Shown piece after piece: positions 35,580-45,400 of a DNA stretch of 64,000 bases (its first letter is position 1; the number at the start of each line of letters is the position of its first letter). Source of the stretch: Aporhodopirellula rubra (GTDB lineage Bacteria > Planctomycetota > Planctomycetia > Pirellulales > Pirellulaceae); assembly GCF_014192335.1 (NCBI RefSeq), contig NZ_JACHXU010000002.1:62001-126000 (forward strand), written 5' to 3'. Under the pieces are notes generated by a model that saw nothing but the letters and a program-made list of their open reading frames with translations, searched no databases and was not told the DNA's origin. Position numbers and translations under genes: made by a program.

Positions 35580-38500
35580 CTATTGAGCCAACTGATAGAT
35601 GGAGATCGACTGCACTTCCATCTCGCCTCGGTCCGCGTACTGGTCATAGGTTTGGAAAGGGTCGAATCGAAGTTTATTGACCGGATCGTTCCCATCGATC
35701 AGAAAGAGATAGCTCTTCGGTTGATCCGATGATGCGAGCGGTCGCAGCGATTGCCGCCCCTCGCTGAATCCTTCCTTAGGCGGTGCCCAAAAGAACTGGC
35801 TGGTCGCTCCTTTGCCGAGAACCGCACGAAGTTCGATTACCAATCGCCCAGACAAACTTTTGTCCAGCGTGGTTGCGATTCTTGAATCACTGCCCTCCGC
35901 GACCAACTTGGTGTTTCCGTTCTCGGTAACCACACGCACGTCATCACGTTCGTTCCACTGTTCGAGATCGCTCGCCCGAGTGAAGTCCCACGACGCAACC
36001 TTTTTCGCCCCCGTTAAATCGACATCGTCAGGGTTCACCGAATGATCGTTGGGCTCGGATGTTGCGAGTGCCTGCGAAGCCGGCTTGATACCGCTGACGC
36101 ATTCGAACGCATACTCTCCCGACGCCACGTCGAGCACGCAGGCGTTTGGAGTCTGGCGAAGCACGCGAACGTGAGCGTGGTGATCAATCGACATTCCACC
36201 TTCGGTAATACTTGACGCATTACTGGTCGGCAAGAACACCTTCGCATCAGTGTTAGCAGGGATCGAGACGTTCAGTAAAAATTGTCCGTCCTTCAGTTTC
36301 CAACTGCTGCGGATGGTTCCGCGGATACTGTCGTATGACGCATCGACCCAATCAATCGCATCGTGCATTGAATTACTGCCGGGTGACGGCGGTGTCGGCC
36401 GAATGATGATCGCCTTATAGCCCGGCCCATCGGACTGGATTCCCGCGAGCGTGCGGAACATCCATTCGCATACTGCGCCGAACGCGTAATGAGAAAAGGA
36501 ATTCATTGCCGCGTTGTGGCGACCAAAGGCGTCTTCTTTCGTGTAACTGTCCCAACGTTCCCAGATCGTCGTGGCGCCGTTTCGGATTTCATAACCCCAT
36601 GACGGGAACTCACGTGACTGCAACAAGAACGTCGCCAGATCGTGTTGCCCTGATTCCGAAAGGACGGGCAACAATGGCCGCGTGCCGAGGAAACCGGTCG
36701 CCATGTGATTGCCATTCTCTTTGAGCATCTCGGCGAGGTGCCGTCCCGTCGCTTCGCGTTTCTCTTCGGGGACCAGATCCGCAAAGAGGGCGAGTGCCTG
36801 AGCCGTTTGCGTTTTAATGTTCACACTGCCGTCGTCGTTCAGGTACTCCTTCGCAAAGGCAGCTTTGGTCCGGTCAAATTGATCTTCGTACCGTTTCGCT
36901 TCGTCGTGCCGTCCAATCGCGTCAGCCATTTCGGACATCATTTTTGCCGAAATCGCCAGGTAGACCGTGTCGATGTACTGCAGCGGTGTCTTCGCGCCCT
37001 GAGCCAACCAATCGCCCCATGCGTTGCCGTGTGCGACGCCCAAGTCGTTGACACTGGTCCGCTCCCGCCACTGCATGAATTTCGTCATCGGTTCCCAACA
37101 CGTCTCAATCACACGTGTGTCCCCATATGCTTGCCAGATCGTCCACGGACAGATCACACCCGCATCCGCCCATGCCGTCCCAAAGTCTTGGCCGTGCTGG
37201 AACGGATAGGGTGCATATCCTGGAAACGCTCCGCTGGGCCGTTGCGACTCCATTAATTCACGCAACCACTTGGTATAGAACGCACCGATGTCGGCGTTGT
37301 ACGCCGCCGTTGCGACATACGCTTGTGCGTCTCCGGTCCATCCCATCCGTTCGTCGCGTTGCGGACAATCCGTCGGCAGATCGAGGAAGTTCGCCCGTTG
37401 CGTCCAAACCACGTTTTGGTAGAGCCGATTGACCATCGCGTCACTGCACTGGAATGAACTCGTCATCGGTGTGTCGCTGTGCAAGACCAACCCGGTGATG
37501 GTATCGAGCGTGGGTTCGCCAGGAAAGTTCGAGACTTCGACGAATTGAAAACCGTGGAAAGTGAAACGCGGTTGATACACTTCACCGTCGGCATCCCCAC
37601 GGCAAGTATAAAAATCGGTCGCACGCGCTTTACGCAAATTTTCGGTCATGATGCGTCCATCGGGATGCAGCATCTCGGCGTAACGGATCCGGACCTGCGT
37701 TCCCGCAGGACCGTTCACTTTCATGCGAATCACCCCGGCAAAGTTCTGCCCCAGATCGAAGACATAGATCCCTGGTTCACGTTCGGTTACCGATTGAGCC
37801 TTGATCTCCTGTATCACTCGAACGGGCACACCTGGAAACGCTTCGAGCTTCGGACGGACAAATCCAAACTCGGCTGGCGTTCCTGCTTTCCGGACGGGCT
37901 GACCTTGCTTTTCAGGATTTCGGAACTGGAAGAACGTCGCTGATTTGCTGCCGTTTTCCTCTGCCAATACAGCATGTTGCCAATCGCTGTCGTTGAACCC
38001 GGCAACATCCCAACCTGAAAACTCCTTCCGCGCGTCGTATGATTCCCCCATCAGCAAATCGGCTTCTCCGATCGGCCCGTCACCGGACACCTTCCACGAC
38101 GCGTCCGTGCCAACCGTTTCGCTCGTTCCGTCGGTGTAGTGAATTTCCAACTGAGCCATCAGGGCAGGCGTTTTCCCGTATGTGGACCGCCCCGTTTTTT
38201 CCGTACCGATCCCGGTGAGCAAACCGAACCCGACGTAACCGCTGTACCAACCGTCCGCGACCCAGGCGCCGATAGCGTTGTCACCCTGTTTGACCATCTC
38301 GGTAACGTCGTATGTGTTGTAGTAAGCGCGTTGTCGGTAATCGGTCCAACCGGGTGCGAACATCGCGTCACCAACGCGGTTCCCGTTGAGATGCAATTCA
38401 TAAATCCCAAGGGCGGTCGCGTAGATCGTCGCACGCGAAATCTGCTTCGGTGCGGCAAACTCTTTCCGATATTGTCGCGCGGCGGGCAAATGCAACACGC

Positions 38501-38984
38501 TGGGATCATCGTAGACCGGATCGGGGTCACGGTACGAAATGTAATCAGCGTTCCAATCGTCATCGGAGAGCAATCCCATCGACCATGATGAGACGTCGCT
38601 CCAGGCCGGACGATCTTCATCGGAAGCCCACGATTTGACCTTCCAAAAACACTGCTGTCGCGAACCGAGCGATTGACCGGCATAGGGGACAAACAAGGTT
38701 TGGTCGGATTCAACGCGTCCCGAATCCCAAAGGTCTCCGACGTCCTCGGCTAATTTCTCCTCAGACGAGGCAACCAGAATCCGATACGCGACCTGATACT
38801 GACCGCGTAAATCCGACTCCACTTGCCAGCTCAAACGGGGAGATGTGATATCGATCCCTTGAGGATCTTCCAGATACTCGCAGCGAAGCGTCGTCGCCGC
38901 CGTTGCGGGCAACTGACCAGCGGGACAGATCGTGAGAACGCACAAAAGGAGGGATGGAAAGAAAATTGTCTTCACGTTTCGCAC
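35580..38984 (-). CDS. Secreted alpha-L-rhamnosidase, GH78, with C-terminal accessory domain
   Basis: 1134 residues; GTG start at 38984, giving signal peptide up to about GQLPATAA. N-terminal beta domains include LRCEYLEDPQGIDITSPRLS and the CBM67-like region with YELHLNGNRVGD and FAPGWTDYRQRAYYNTYDV. The (alpha/alpha)6 catalytic domain has DLPTDCPQRDERMGWTGDAQ, carrying the acidic residues that give GH78 catalysis, and AWADAGVICPWTIWQAYGD. The C-terminal rhamnosidase beta domain is followed by about 150 extra residues with FFWAPPKEGF and LRFDPFQTY, similar in pattern to the end of the sulfatase at 33410-35395. It releases terminal alpha-L-rhamnose, consistent with rhamnan- or ulvan-like sulfated glycans. 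It is the first gene of the cluster. Confidence 0.93.
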   Translation of the reverse strand: MRNVKTIFFPSLLLCVLTICPAGQLPATAATTLRCEYLEDPQGIDITSPRLSWQVESDLRGQYQVAYRILVASSEEKLAEDVGDLWDSGRVESDQTLFVPYAGQSLGSRQQCFWKVKSWASDEDRPAWSDVSSWSMGLLSDDDWNADYISYRDPDPVYDDPSVLHLPAARQYRKEFAAPKQISRATIYATALGIYELHLNGNRVGDAMFAPGWTDYRQRAYYNTYDVTEMVKQGDNAIGAWVADGWYSGYVGFGLLTGIGTEKTGRSTYGKTPALMAQLEIHYTDGTSETVGTDASWKVSGDGPIGEADLLMGESYDARKEFSGWDVAGFNDSDWQHAVLAEENGSKSATFFQFRNPEKQGQPVRKAGTPAEFGFVRPKLEAFPGVPVRVIQEIKAQSVTEREPGIYVFDLGQNFAGVIRMKVNGPAGTQVRIRYAEMLHPDGRIMTENLRKARATDFYTCRGDADGEVYQPRFTFHGFQFVEVSNFPGEPTLDTITGLVLHSDTPMTSSFQCSDAMVNRLYQNVVWTQRANFLDLPTDCPQRDERMGWTGDAQAYVATAAYNADIGAFYTKWLRELMESQRPSGAFPGYAPYPFQHGQDFGTAWADAGVICPWTIWQAYGDTRVIETCWEPMTKFMQWRERTSVNDLGVAHGNAWGDWLAQGAKTPLQYIDTVYLAISAKMMSEMADAIGRHDEAKRYEDQFDRTKAAFAKEYLNDDGSVNIKTQTAQALALFADLVPEEKREATGRHLAEMLKENGNHMATGFLGTRPLLPVLSESGQHDLATFLLQSREFPSWGYEIRNGATTIWERWDSYTKEDAFGRHNAAMNSFSHYAFGAVCEWMFRTLAGIQSDGPGYKAIIIRPTPPSPGSNSMHDAIDWVDASYDSIRGTIRSSWKLKDGQFLLNVSIPANTDAKVFLPTSNASSITEGGMSIDHHAHVRVLRQTPNACVLDVASGEYAFECVSGIKPASQALATSEPNDHSVNPDDVDLTGAKKVASWDFTRASDLEQWNERDDVRVVTENGNTKLVAEGSDSRIATTLDKSLSGRLVIELRAVLGKGATSQFFWAPPKEGFSEGRQSLRPLASSDQPKSYLFLIDGNDPVNKLRFDPFQTYDQYADRGEMEVQSISIYQLAQ

Positions 38985-39414
38985 ATTTCAGGTGGGGAGG
39001 GGAGAGGAGGCGAGCACCGCAATGCAGGCCATCAGGGGACACTCAGTGGGCGATAACTCAACCTTTCCAAAAAGACTAGACCAAGAAAACGAATGAAACC
39101 TTCACGATCGATTTTTGCTCTAGCACAGAAGTGCCGTGTGTACCCACGACAGAATATGTGCCGATTGAAGCCGATTCTCACGATCTTCTCGTGTCGAATA
39201 TCGAATCCGTGAGGAAGTTCGTCTGATTTTCGAAGGATTTCCTTCCCATGGGGGAACAATCGTCTTACTTTGGGGGTCTACACACTTGATCGGGGCAAAA
39301 CGACGGGATTTGGATCACGTTGCCCCGTGACCACTCGGCAAAGCAAGATCAGGACTGCCTTCCAGACTCGATCGAGCTTGGCTACCACTCGATTCTTAGG
39401 GGGCAATTTGACGC
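38985..39414. other. Divergent promoter region between rhamnosidase and DUF1570 genes
   Basis: The 430-bp region should carry promoters for both directions. An inverted repeat, CGGGGCAA (39291-39298) with TTGCCCCG (39320-39327), 21-base loop, lies 88 bp before the DUF1570 start and could be an operator or leader hairpin. I see no gene in it; a 75-codon antisense frame has no recognisable protein. Confidence 0.45.
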
Positions 39415-40902
39415 ATGCGACGTGCACTTTTCCTGATCTTTCTGCTTCTCGTTTTCACAACCCTTTTTGCACTCGCGTCACAGACCGCCGTCGCGGACTA
39501 CACGCTCTACCGACTGCCCGGAACGGAATTGCAGTTGCTGCTCGAAGGATCCGTTACCCATCACGCAGGCGGCACCGCGACGCACCGTCACCCACGTGGA
39601 TCGCTCCACTTCAGTGCCCATGATATTCAGGTACTCAAGAGCCCATCCGCTCAGACGATCTATTCGCGGCGACTACGCGAAGTTCGAAAGTCCAACGACG
39701 TTGACGAAGTACTCGAGCTTTCCAAATGGTGTCTCCAGAACGGAATGCTCGAGCAATCGAAGTCGCTGCTGAGCGTCGCGTGGAAAATTGACTCAACTCA
39801 TGAGCAGCTAAGAAAACTCGCGGGCTTGATGCGTTACATCAACGCGTCCGTCCCCACCGACCCTGCAGTCGAAGAACACGCCCGTGACTACGTCGGCGGA
39901 CGCGCGATGGAGGTCACCCGCAGCAAACACTTCCTGCTATTGCACGATGCGGAACAGAAAGAGGATGAAGTGACGGGCAAGACTCGTGCTGAGATGCGAT
40001 TGAATTTGCTCGAGACGGTTTACGAATCTTACTTCCTCACGTTTGCATTTCGCGGCGTGTTTCTACGCCCGCCGAACAAGCGGTTGGAGGTCGTCCTGTT
40101 CAGTCGTCATGGTGACTTCCTTCAGATGGAACGTCGCCTCGGCGGCAGTCTCAAACAGACCGCGGGTTTCTACCTGCCCGATGAGAACATCTCCATGTTC
40201 TATGACTCCGGCACGTCAGAACACTTTAAGGTTCTCATGGAATTGGACAAACAACTCGTCCAAGCACGTGAGATCGCCAAAAAGAATCGCATGGCCGGCG
40301 CAGGCGATTTGATCCGTTTCGCCAAGACCATTGAACTGCTGATTGACATCACCCGCGAAAGTGAAGATGTCTCGACAGTATCTCACGAAGCGATCCATCA
40401 TCTGACGGCAAACACCGGCGTCTTTCCACGCGACGGTGCTTTCGTTCGCTGGGTTCATGAAGGGATGGCATCCTATTTCGAATCAGCCAAACTCGCCAAA
40501 TGGAGCGGTGTCGGTGTCGTCGATAAAACTCGCATCGGATATTACCGCGTACTCGAAGGCGACCCACTTCGCGGCAGCCTCGAATTCATCGTGTCCGATT
40601 TCGGTTTCGTGTTGGAGTCCACATTAGGAAACCAGTTGCCCGCTTACGGTCAAGCATGGGCGCTGACACATTTCTTGTTTGACCAACGATTCGATTCGTT
40701 GATGAAGTTCTACAAAAAGGTCGGCCAACTCAAAAAGCAGGAAGGAGAAATGACCGAGGAAATCTGGAAAGCCCGAGCCAACACCCTTCTCGAGATTTTT
40801 GACGAATGCTTCGGCGACCGCACCCAACTCGAACTCGAATGGAGACGCTACATGCGAGGTTTGAGAACCGACACCGAACGTCTCGCCGAGGAAATGGATT
40901 GA
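39415..40902 (+). CDS. DUF1570 (gluzincin-like) secreted protein
   Basis: 495 residues with a signal peptide (about 1-23, FALASQTAVA). It has a DUF1570 domain with the zinc-peptidase-like helix VSHEAIHHLTANTG and the downstream WVHEGMASYFESAKL. The HExxH-like element reads HEAIH, which keeps both histidines and the glutamate, and HEGMASYFE supplies the third-ligand region, so it may be an active metallopeptidase. DUF1570 proteins are common in planctomycetes; function unknown. The next gene starts 5 bp after its stop, so they probably form an operon. Confidence 0.82.
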   Translation: MRRALFLIFLLLVFTTLFALASQTAVADYTLYRLPGTELQLLLEGSVTHHAGGTATHRHPRGSLHFSAHDIQVLKSPSAQTIYSRRLREVRKSNDVDEVLELSKWCLQNGMLEQSKSLLSVAWKIDSTHEQLRKLAGLMRYINASVPTDPAVEEHARDYVGGRAMEVTRSKHFLLLHDAEQKEDEVTGKTRAEMRLNLLETVYESYFLTFAFRGVFLRPPNKRLEVVLFSRHGDFLQMERRLGGSLKQTAGFYLPDENISMFYDSGTSEHFKVLMELDKQLVQAREIAKKNRMAGAGDLIRFAKTIELLIDITRESEDVSTVSHEAIHHLTANTGVFPRDGAFVRWVHEGMASYFESAKLAKWSGVGVVDKTRIGYYRVLEGDPLRGSLEFIVSDFGFVLESTLGNQLPAYGQAWALTHFLFDQRFDSLMKFYKKVGQLKKQEGEMTEEIWKARANTLLEIFDECFGDRTQLELEWRRYMRGLRTDTERLAEEMD

Positions 40903-40907
40903 TACCA

Positions 40908-42413
40908 ATGCGATTGCTAGTTCTCGGATTTTTGGCATGCGTCCTGACCGCCTCGCACGCGGCACATGCCTGCGGTGAGTCATTGCGTTACCGTCCCCAG
41001 GTCGGACAAGAATGGATCTTCGGCGTTGAACTGCGCATCGTGTGTCGCGACGTGCGTAAGCCCGAAACCCGCAAACGATGTCGAATCCACTATCAAATCA
41101 CGGCGGTGAATAATGACTCGTGGGAAGCGTCATTCAAAACGATCCCTTACGGTCAACACGGTCCGTATCGAAACCCCGAAGACATTCGAGGTCCGGTAAT
41201 TCGCACGCAATCGATAAGCAAGGTGACGGTTCGCTCTTCCGGGCAAACACTCAATCATCCGGGCGTCCCCGATTTCGCCCGCGCGTCTCACGAGCGGATG
41301 ATCCAGAACGCTGTGAGAATGAAGCAAATCAGTGAGAACAATCTCAAATATTACCCCGGCGTGTACCAATTTTGCTCGGGACAAATGCGGGCAAACTTTC
41401 AGGGTGAACTGCTCTCGGCCACCACGTCGACCAATTCGCCGTTGCTGCTCGGACCGATCATCGGGTTGCCGCTCGTCCGACTCTCAGAAAACGATACGTC
41501 CGAACCGTTTGGATACAAAGACATTCGGAAACTGAATTTCGTACGCGTCAAAGACGGCAATGCCGACACGACGGCCACATCCTACTCGCTGCTGCAAACT
41601 GTCACTCCCGCATCAAGCAGTTCACCGATCGTAGTCCAGTTCGACGTTGAAACGGAAATGGCTGGTGGCGTGAATACGGGCTCCGCCATTCGTTTGTCGG
41701 GCTCAGGATTCAACGATTTTTCGAGACGCGACGGGATGCCACTCCAAGGCAGAACCGACTACATCGTCCAAGGCCTCTCTTTCGGAATATCAGGAAAATC
41801 ATTCGACGTTGAAGCCAGCTTCTTACGACTCGATGGTTGGCGACGAGAACTGTTCGATGCGATGATGATCGCGAACGCAAAAGCTCTCTCAAAAGCCGCG
41901 ATGCCGCGTTTGCCGTCACAGCTAAGCGCGGAGCTTCAAACACGGTTGCTCAAACGTGATCGGATGATTTTCATCTCTGATCGCGACCCAATCTCCCGCT
42001 ACGCGCCGCCTCCGCATGGATCAAAGATTTGGAATATCGTCGACGCAATGGCGAACCGAGAGATGGAAGATGAAAGCCCAGAAGCCAAGCCTTCAACGGA
42101 TCAAAAACGAACGAACGACGCGATTGAACTTTCCCGTGCCATTCGCAAACGTTGGATTGATGTCTATCGTCTCGCCACGAAAGTAGAACGCAACTGGGCC
42201 GACACGAGCGGTTCGTTCAGCGTGCCGGCCCGTATGCTCGGCAGAACCGACACGAGCGTGGCGCTGCTCCGGACGGACAATGGCCAACGCATTAACGTGC
42301 CGCTCGAAAGACTCAGCAATGATGATCGCGAAATCGCCGAAACGTTCGGTTTAACGCCCGACGCACTCAACGAAGTGCGTCAAATCGAATCAACGCGTCC
42401 GGCGGGAACGTAG
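40908..42413 (+). CDS. Secreted protein with C-terminal SHD1 domain
   Basis: 501 residues from ATG 40908 (frame open 34 codons upstream, but the ATG gives the signal peptide MRLLVLGFLACVLTASHAAH). The N-terminal 350 residues have no family I recognise; it is mixed beta with QWIF-type blocks (VGQEWIFGVELRIVCRDVRK). The final 60 residues fit the SLA1-homology (SHD1) domain: WADTSGSFSVPARMLGRTDT and then INVPLERLSNDDREI. In planctomycetes SHD1 is found on many exported proteins, and in yeast Sla1 it binds peptides or ubiquitin. It follows the DUF1570 gene by 5 bp and converges on the synthetase gene across 79 bp. Confidence 0.75.
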   Translation: MRLLVLGFLACVLTASHAAHACGESLRYRPQVGQEWIFGVELRIVCRDVRKPETRKRCRIHYQITAVNNDSWEASFKTIPYGQHGPYRNPEDIRGPVIRTQSISKVTVRSSGQTLNHPGVPDFARASHERMIQNAVRMKQISENNLKYYPGVYQFCSGQMRANFQGELLSATTSTNSPLLLGPIIGLPLVRLSENDTSEPFGYKDIRKLNFVRVKDGNADTTATSYSLLQTVTPASSSSPIVVQFDVETEMAGGVNTGSAIRLSGSGFNDFSRRDGMPLQGRTDYIVQGLSFGISGKSFDVEASFLRLDGWRRELFDAMMIANAKALSKAAMPRLPSQLSAELQTRLLKRDRMIFISDRDPISRYAPPPHGSKIWNIVDAMANREMEDESPEAKPSTDQKRTNDAIELSRAIRKRWIDVYRLATKVERNWADTSGSFSVPARMLGRTDTSVALLRTDNGQRINVPLERLSNDDREIAETFGLTPDALNEVRQIESTRPAGT

Positions 42414-42492
42414 CGAGAGCGGTCCATCTCTGGATTGTGTCAACTCCGGCGCCGCGTGTCTCACCGGACTCTTCAATCGCTCGCTCTGATTC

Positions 42493-45400
42493 TCACGCGT
42501 CGGCAATCTGCCGTCGCATGTGCTCGACCAACCCTTGCAGCTTCTGTTTGGACAGCATGTTCGCGTGAGCCCCCTCGACTTCGATGACTTCTAACATGTC
42601 GTCGTCGAAAACGGTCCCCCAGCCCAACCGCGGATCGACGCGATCTCGACCGGGCCAATTGGCACGCAGTTTGGCTTTGTACAATGTCGCGGCTCCCTCA
42701 GCGGCGTCCGGGTGATACCCGTCAATCACTCGCATGTTCTTGGCGGCGACCTTCGCGTAAATCCCCTTCGTTCCGATGATACGTTCCAAACGTTCTTCCA
42801 TCGTGATCCATCCCAACCGGTATTTAATCGCCAAGACCATCCCCACGACTCGTTCGTAGAGATACGTCCAACGTTGGCGTCCCTGGCATTGTTTTGCATA
42901 CCGCAGGTGAAAGCAGAGATTCTGATGAATCGGTGCAGGCATCGGCAAACCAGTCCATGCGTCGATGATCGCGAGAGTCACTTGCTCACCAGCACGTCGC
43001 AACTGCTGCGAAACTTCGTACGCCACGACACCACCAAACGAAAACCCCGCGAGATGATACGGTCCGTGAGGCAGCACACGGCGGATCATTTGAACGTGAT
43101 TTCGGGCGATCTCCTCAATCGTGTCCGGCGGCGTGCTCACACCATCCAAACCAAGCGGTTGGACACCGTACACAGGACGTTCTTTTCCGAACTCGGCGGC
43201 AATCTCGCGGAAGTTCAACAGGTGTCCGTCGATACCAGGAAAACAGAATAACGGGGCTTGTTTGCAAGGCGTCTCATGCGGCCCATTGGAATCCAGCGAG
43301 ACCAATTCATTCCAATAGCCTTCGACGCGTGATTCGTCCTGGCGATAAACGTCCGCCAAATCTGAGATCGTCGGACTACTGACGAGTTTGGTAATCGACA
43401 CCGCTCGGCCGAATTCCTTTTCCAACCGTGTGAAGAGAATTGCCGCGCTGAGCGAATCGCCTCCACAATCAAAGAAATTGCTACGCGAATCCAAGTCATT
43501 CACGCCCAACACGGATTGCCAAATGGCAATCAATCGATCGACCAGTGGATCACAGGTTTCCGGTGTGTCGTTCCGGTTCAGATCGCTCGACACGGTCGTG
43601 CATGGGATCGACGCCAACTTTCTTCGATCTACCTTCCCGCTCGCCGTGCGTGGGAACTCATCAACCAAACAGAACTGACTCACCATCATGTAGGACGGCA
43701 CCTGCGAACCGAGATACTGCTCGAGTTCAGATACCGCCAGAGCCTCAGAATCAGACAACACATGGGCGATCAATTGCCCACCCAATCCGCTGCGTTCATA
43801 CGTGACGACAGCCTGTCTCACGCCGGGGAATTGCGACAACACCACTTCAATTTCGCTGAGCTCAACACGGTGTCCGCGGACCTTGACCTGAAGATCGTTT
43901 CGCCGAACGAATTCAATTTGCCTGTCCCAGTTCAAACGACAAATATCGCCGGTTCGATAGAGACGTTCCGTTGGCAACTCATGATGTGGGTTTGCAACGA
44001 ATCGCTCTCGCGTCAATTCTTCGTTGCCGAAATACCCTTCCGCCAAACATTCTCCGCCGAGATACAACTCGCCGTCGACGCCTTGCGGCACCGGTTGTTG
44101 ATTCTCATCCAAAATCACCGCGATGCAGTGATCGATTGCACGACCGATCGGAGGAACTGCCGCCCACTCGGCCGGATCTGATTCCATCCGGTACGCCGTT
44201 GCGACATGCGTTTCGGTAGGCCCATAGTGATTCCACAATTGACATCCCGGTCGCTTCTTAAAAAACTCCCGCAAGACAGGAGTAATTTCCAACCGCTCTC
44301 CCGCCGTGATCACTTCACGCAGTGCTGACTCGTGCGCCGACTCGCCCGCGACCTCACAAAGCGTACGCAAAACGACAAAGGGGACAAAGACACGTTCAGC
44401 ACGCGACTCCACGATGTGCCGCCATAATCGATGCAGGTCTCGTTGCAACTCACCCGAAATGAGTTGCAATTCGCCACCACTGCATAACGTCGCAAAGATC
44501 TCCTGGAACGAGACATCGAAACCCAGAGAAGCAAACTGCAACGTTTTGGTCGAAGTCGTCGCCCCACTGTTGTGCAACTGCCACTGCATCAAATTGCTGA
44601 GGGCCCCGTGTCGCATCGCAACGCCTTTGGGTTCGCCCGTCGAACCCGATGTGTAAAGCACATAGGCAAGGTGATCCGGCCCCAAGACGGGGAAAGAGAC
44701 GTCCTTGAATGAATCAAAAGATTCCGTCTCCGCATCGACGTCAATGACGTGGATTTCCGATTCATCCAAATCCAGGTCGTGGACCAATCCCGATAAAGTA
44801 ACAACCGATTTCGCACCGCAACGCTGCAGCATTCGTTGCCGTCGAGACGTTGGCAATGCCGGATCCATCGGGACGTAGCATCCACCGGCCTTTAATACAC
44901 CGAGGACGGCAACGAGCATCTCAATGGAACGATCGATCGAAACCGCAACAGGAGAATTCGGCACGACGCCATTCCGCATCAAACGCACCGCCAACCGCGA
45001 TGCACGATCGTCAATTTCACGGTACGTCAACGATTCCCCGGCAAAGTTCACTGCAGGTAAATCGGGAGTACGCTCTACCTGCGAGTCGTACAGCGACAAC
45101 ACCGATTCGAACGCGTGGGGTGCTCCTTCGATCAATCGAGACGACAACACGTCCTTTCGCTCTTCGGAAGCGAGCATCTCGAGTCGGTCGACAGGACACG
45201 ACGGGTTTGCAATCGCAGCGGCCAGGAGCGACTGTACATGTTCGGCGAACCGTTCGATTCGGGTTCGTTGAAACAGTTTACAGCGATATTGCAAATCAAC
45301 TTTCAATGCCCCCAACGACTCGTTCATACCGATCAACAAGTCGAACTTCGCGATCTGCGTATCCATCACAGATAGGTTCGAATCTAATCCGGATAATTGA

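Noticed and set aside
42414..42492. Possible terminator stem between the SHD1 and synthetase genes
   Set aside because: Only weak partial complementarity (AGCGAG/CTCGCT) over a long distance; not enough to call.
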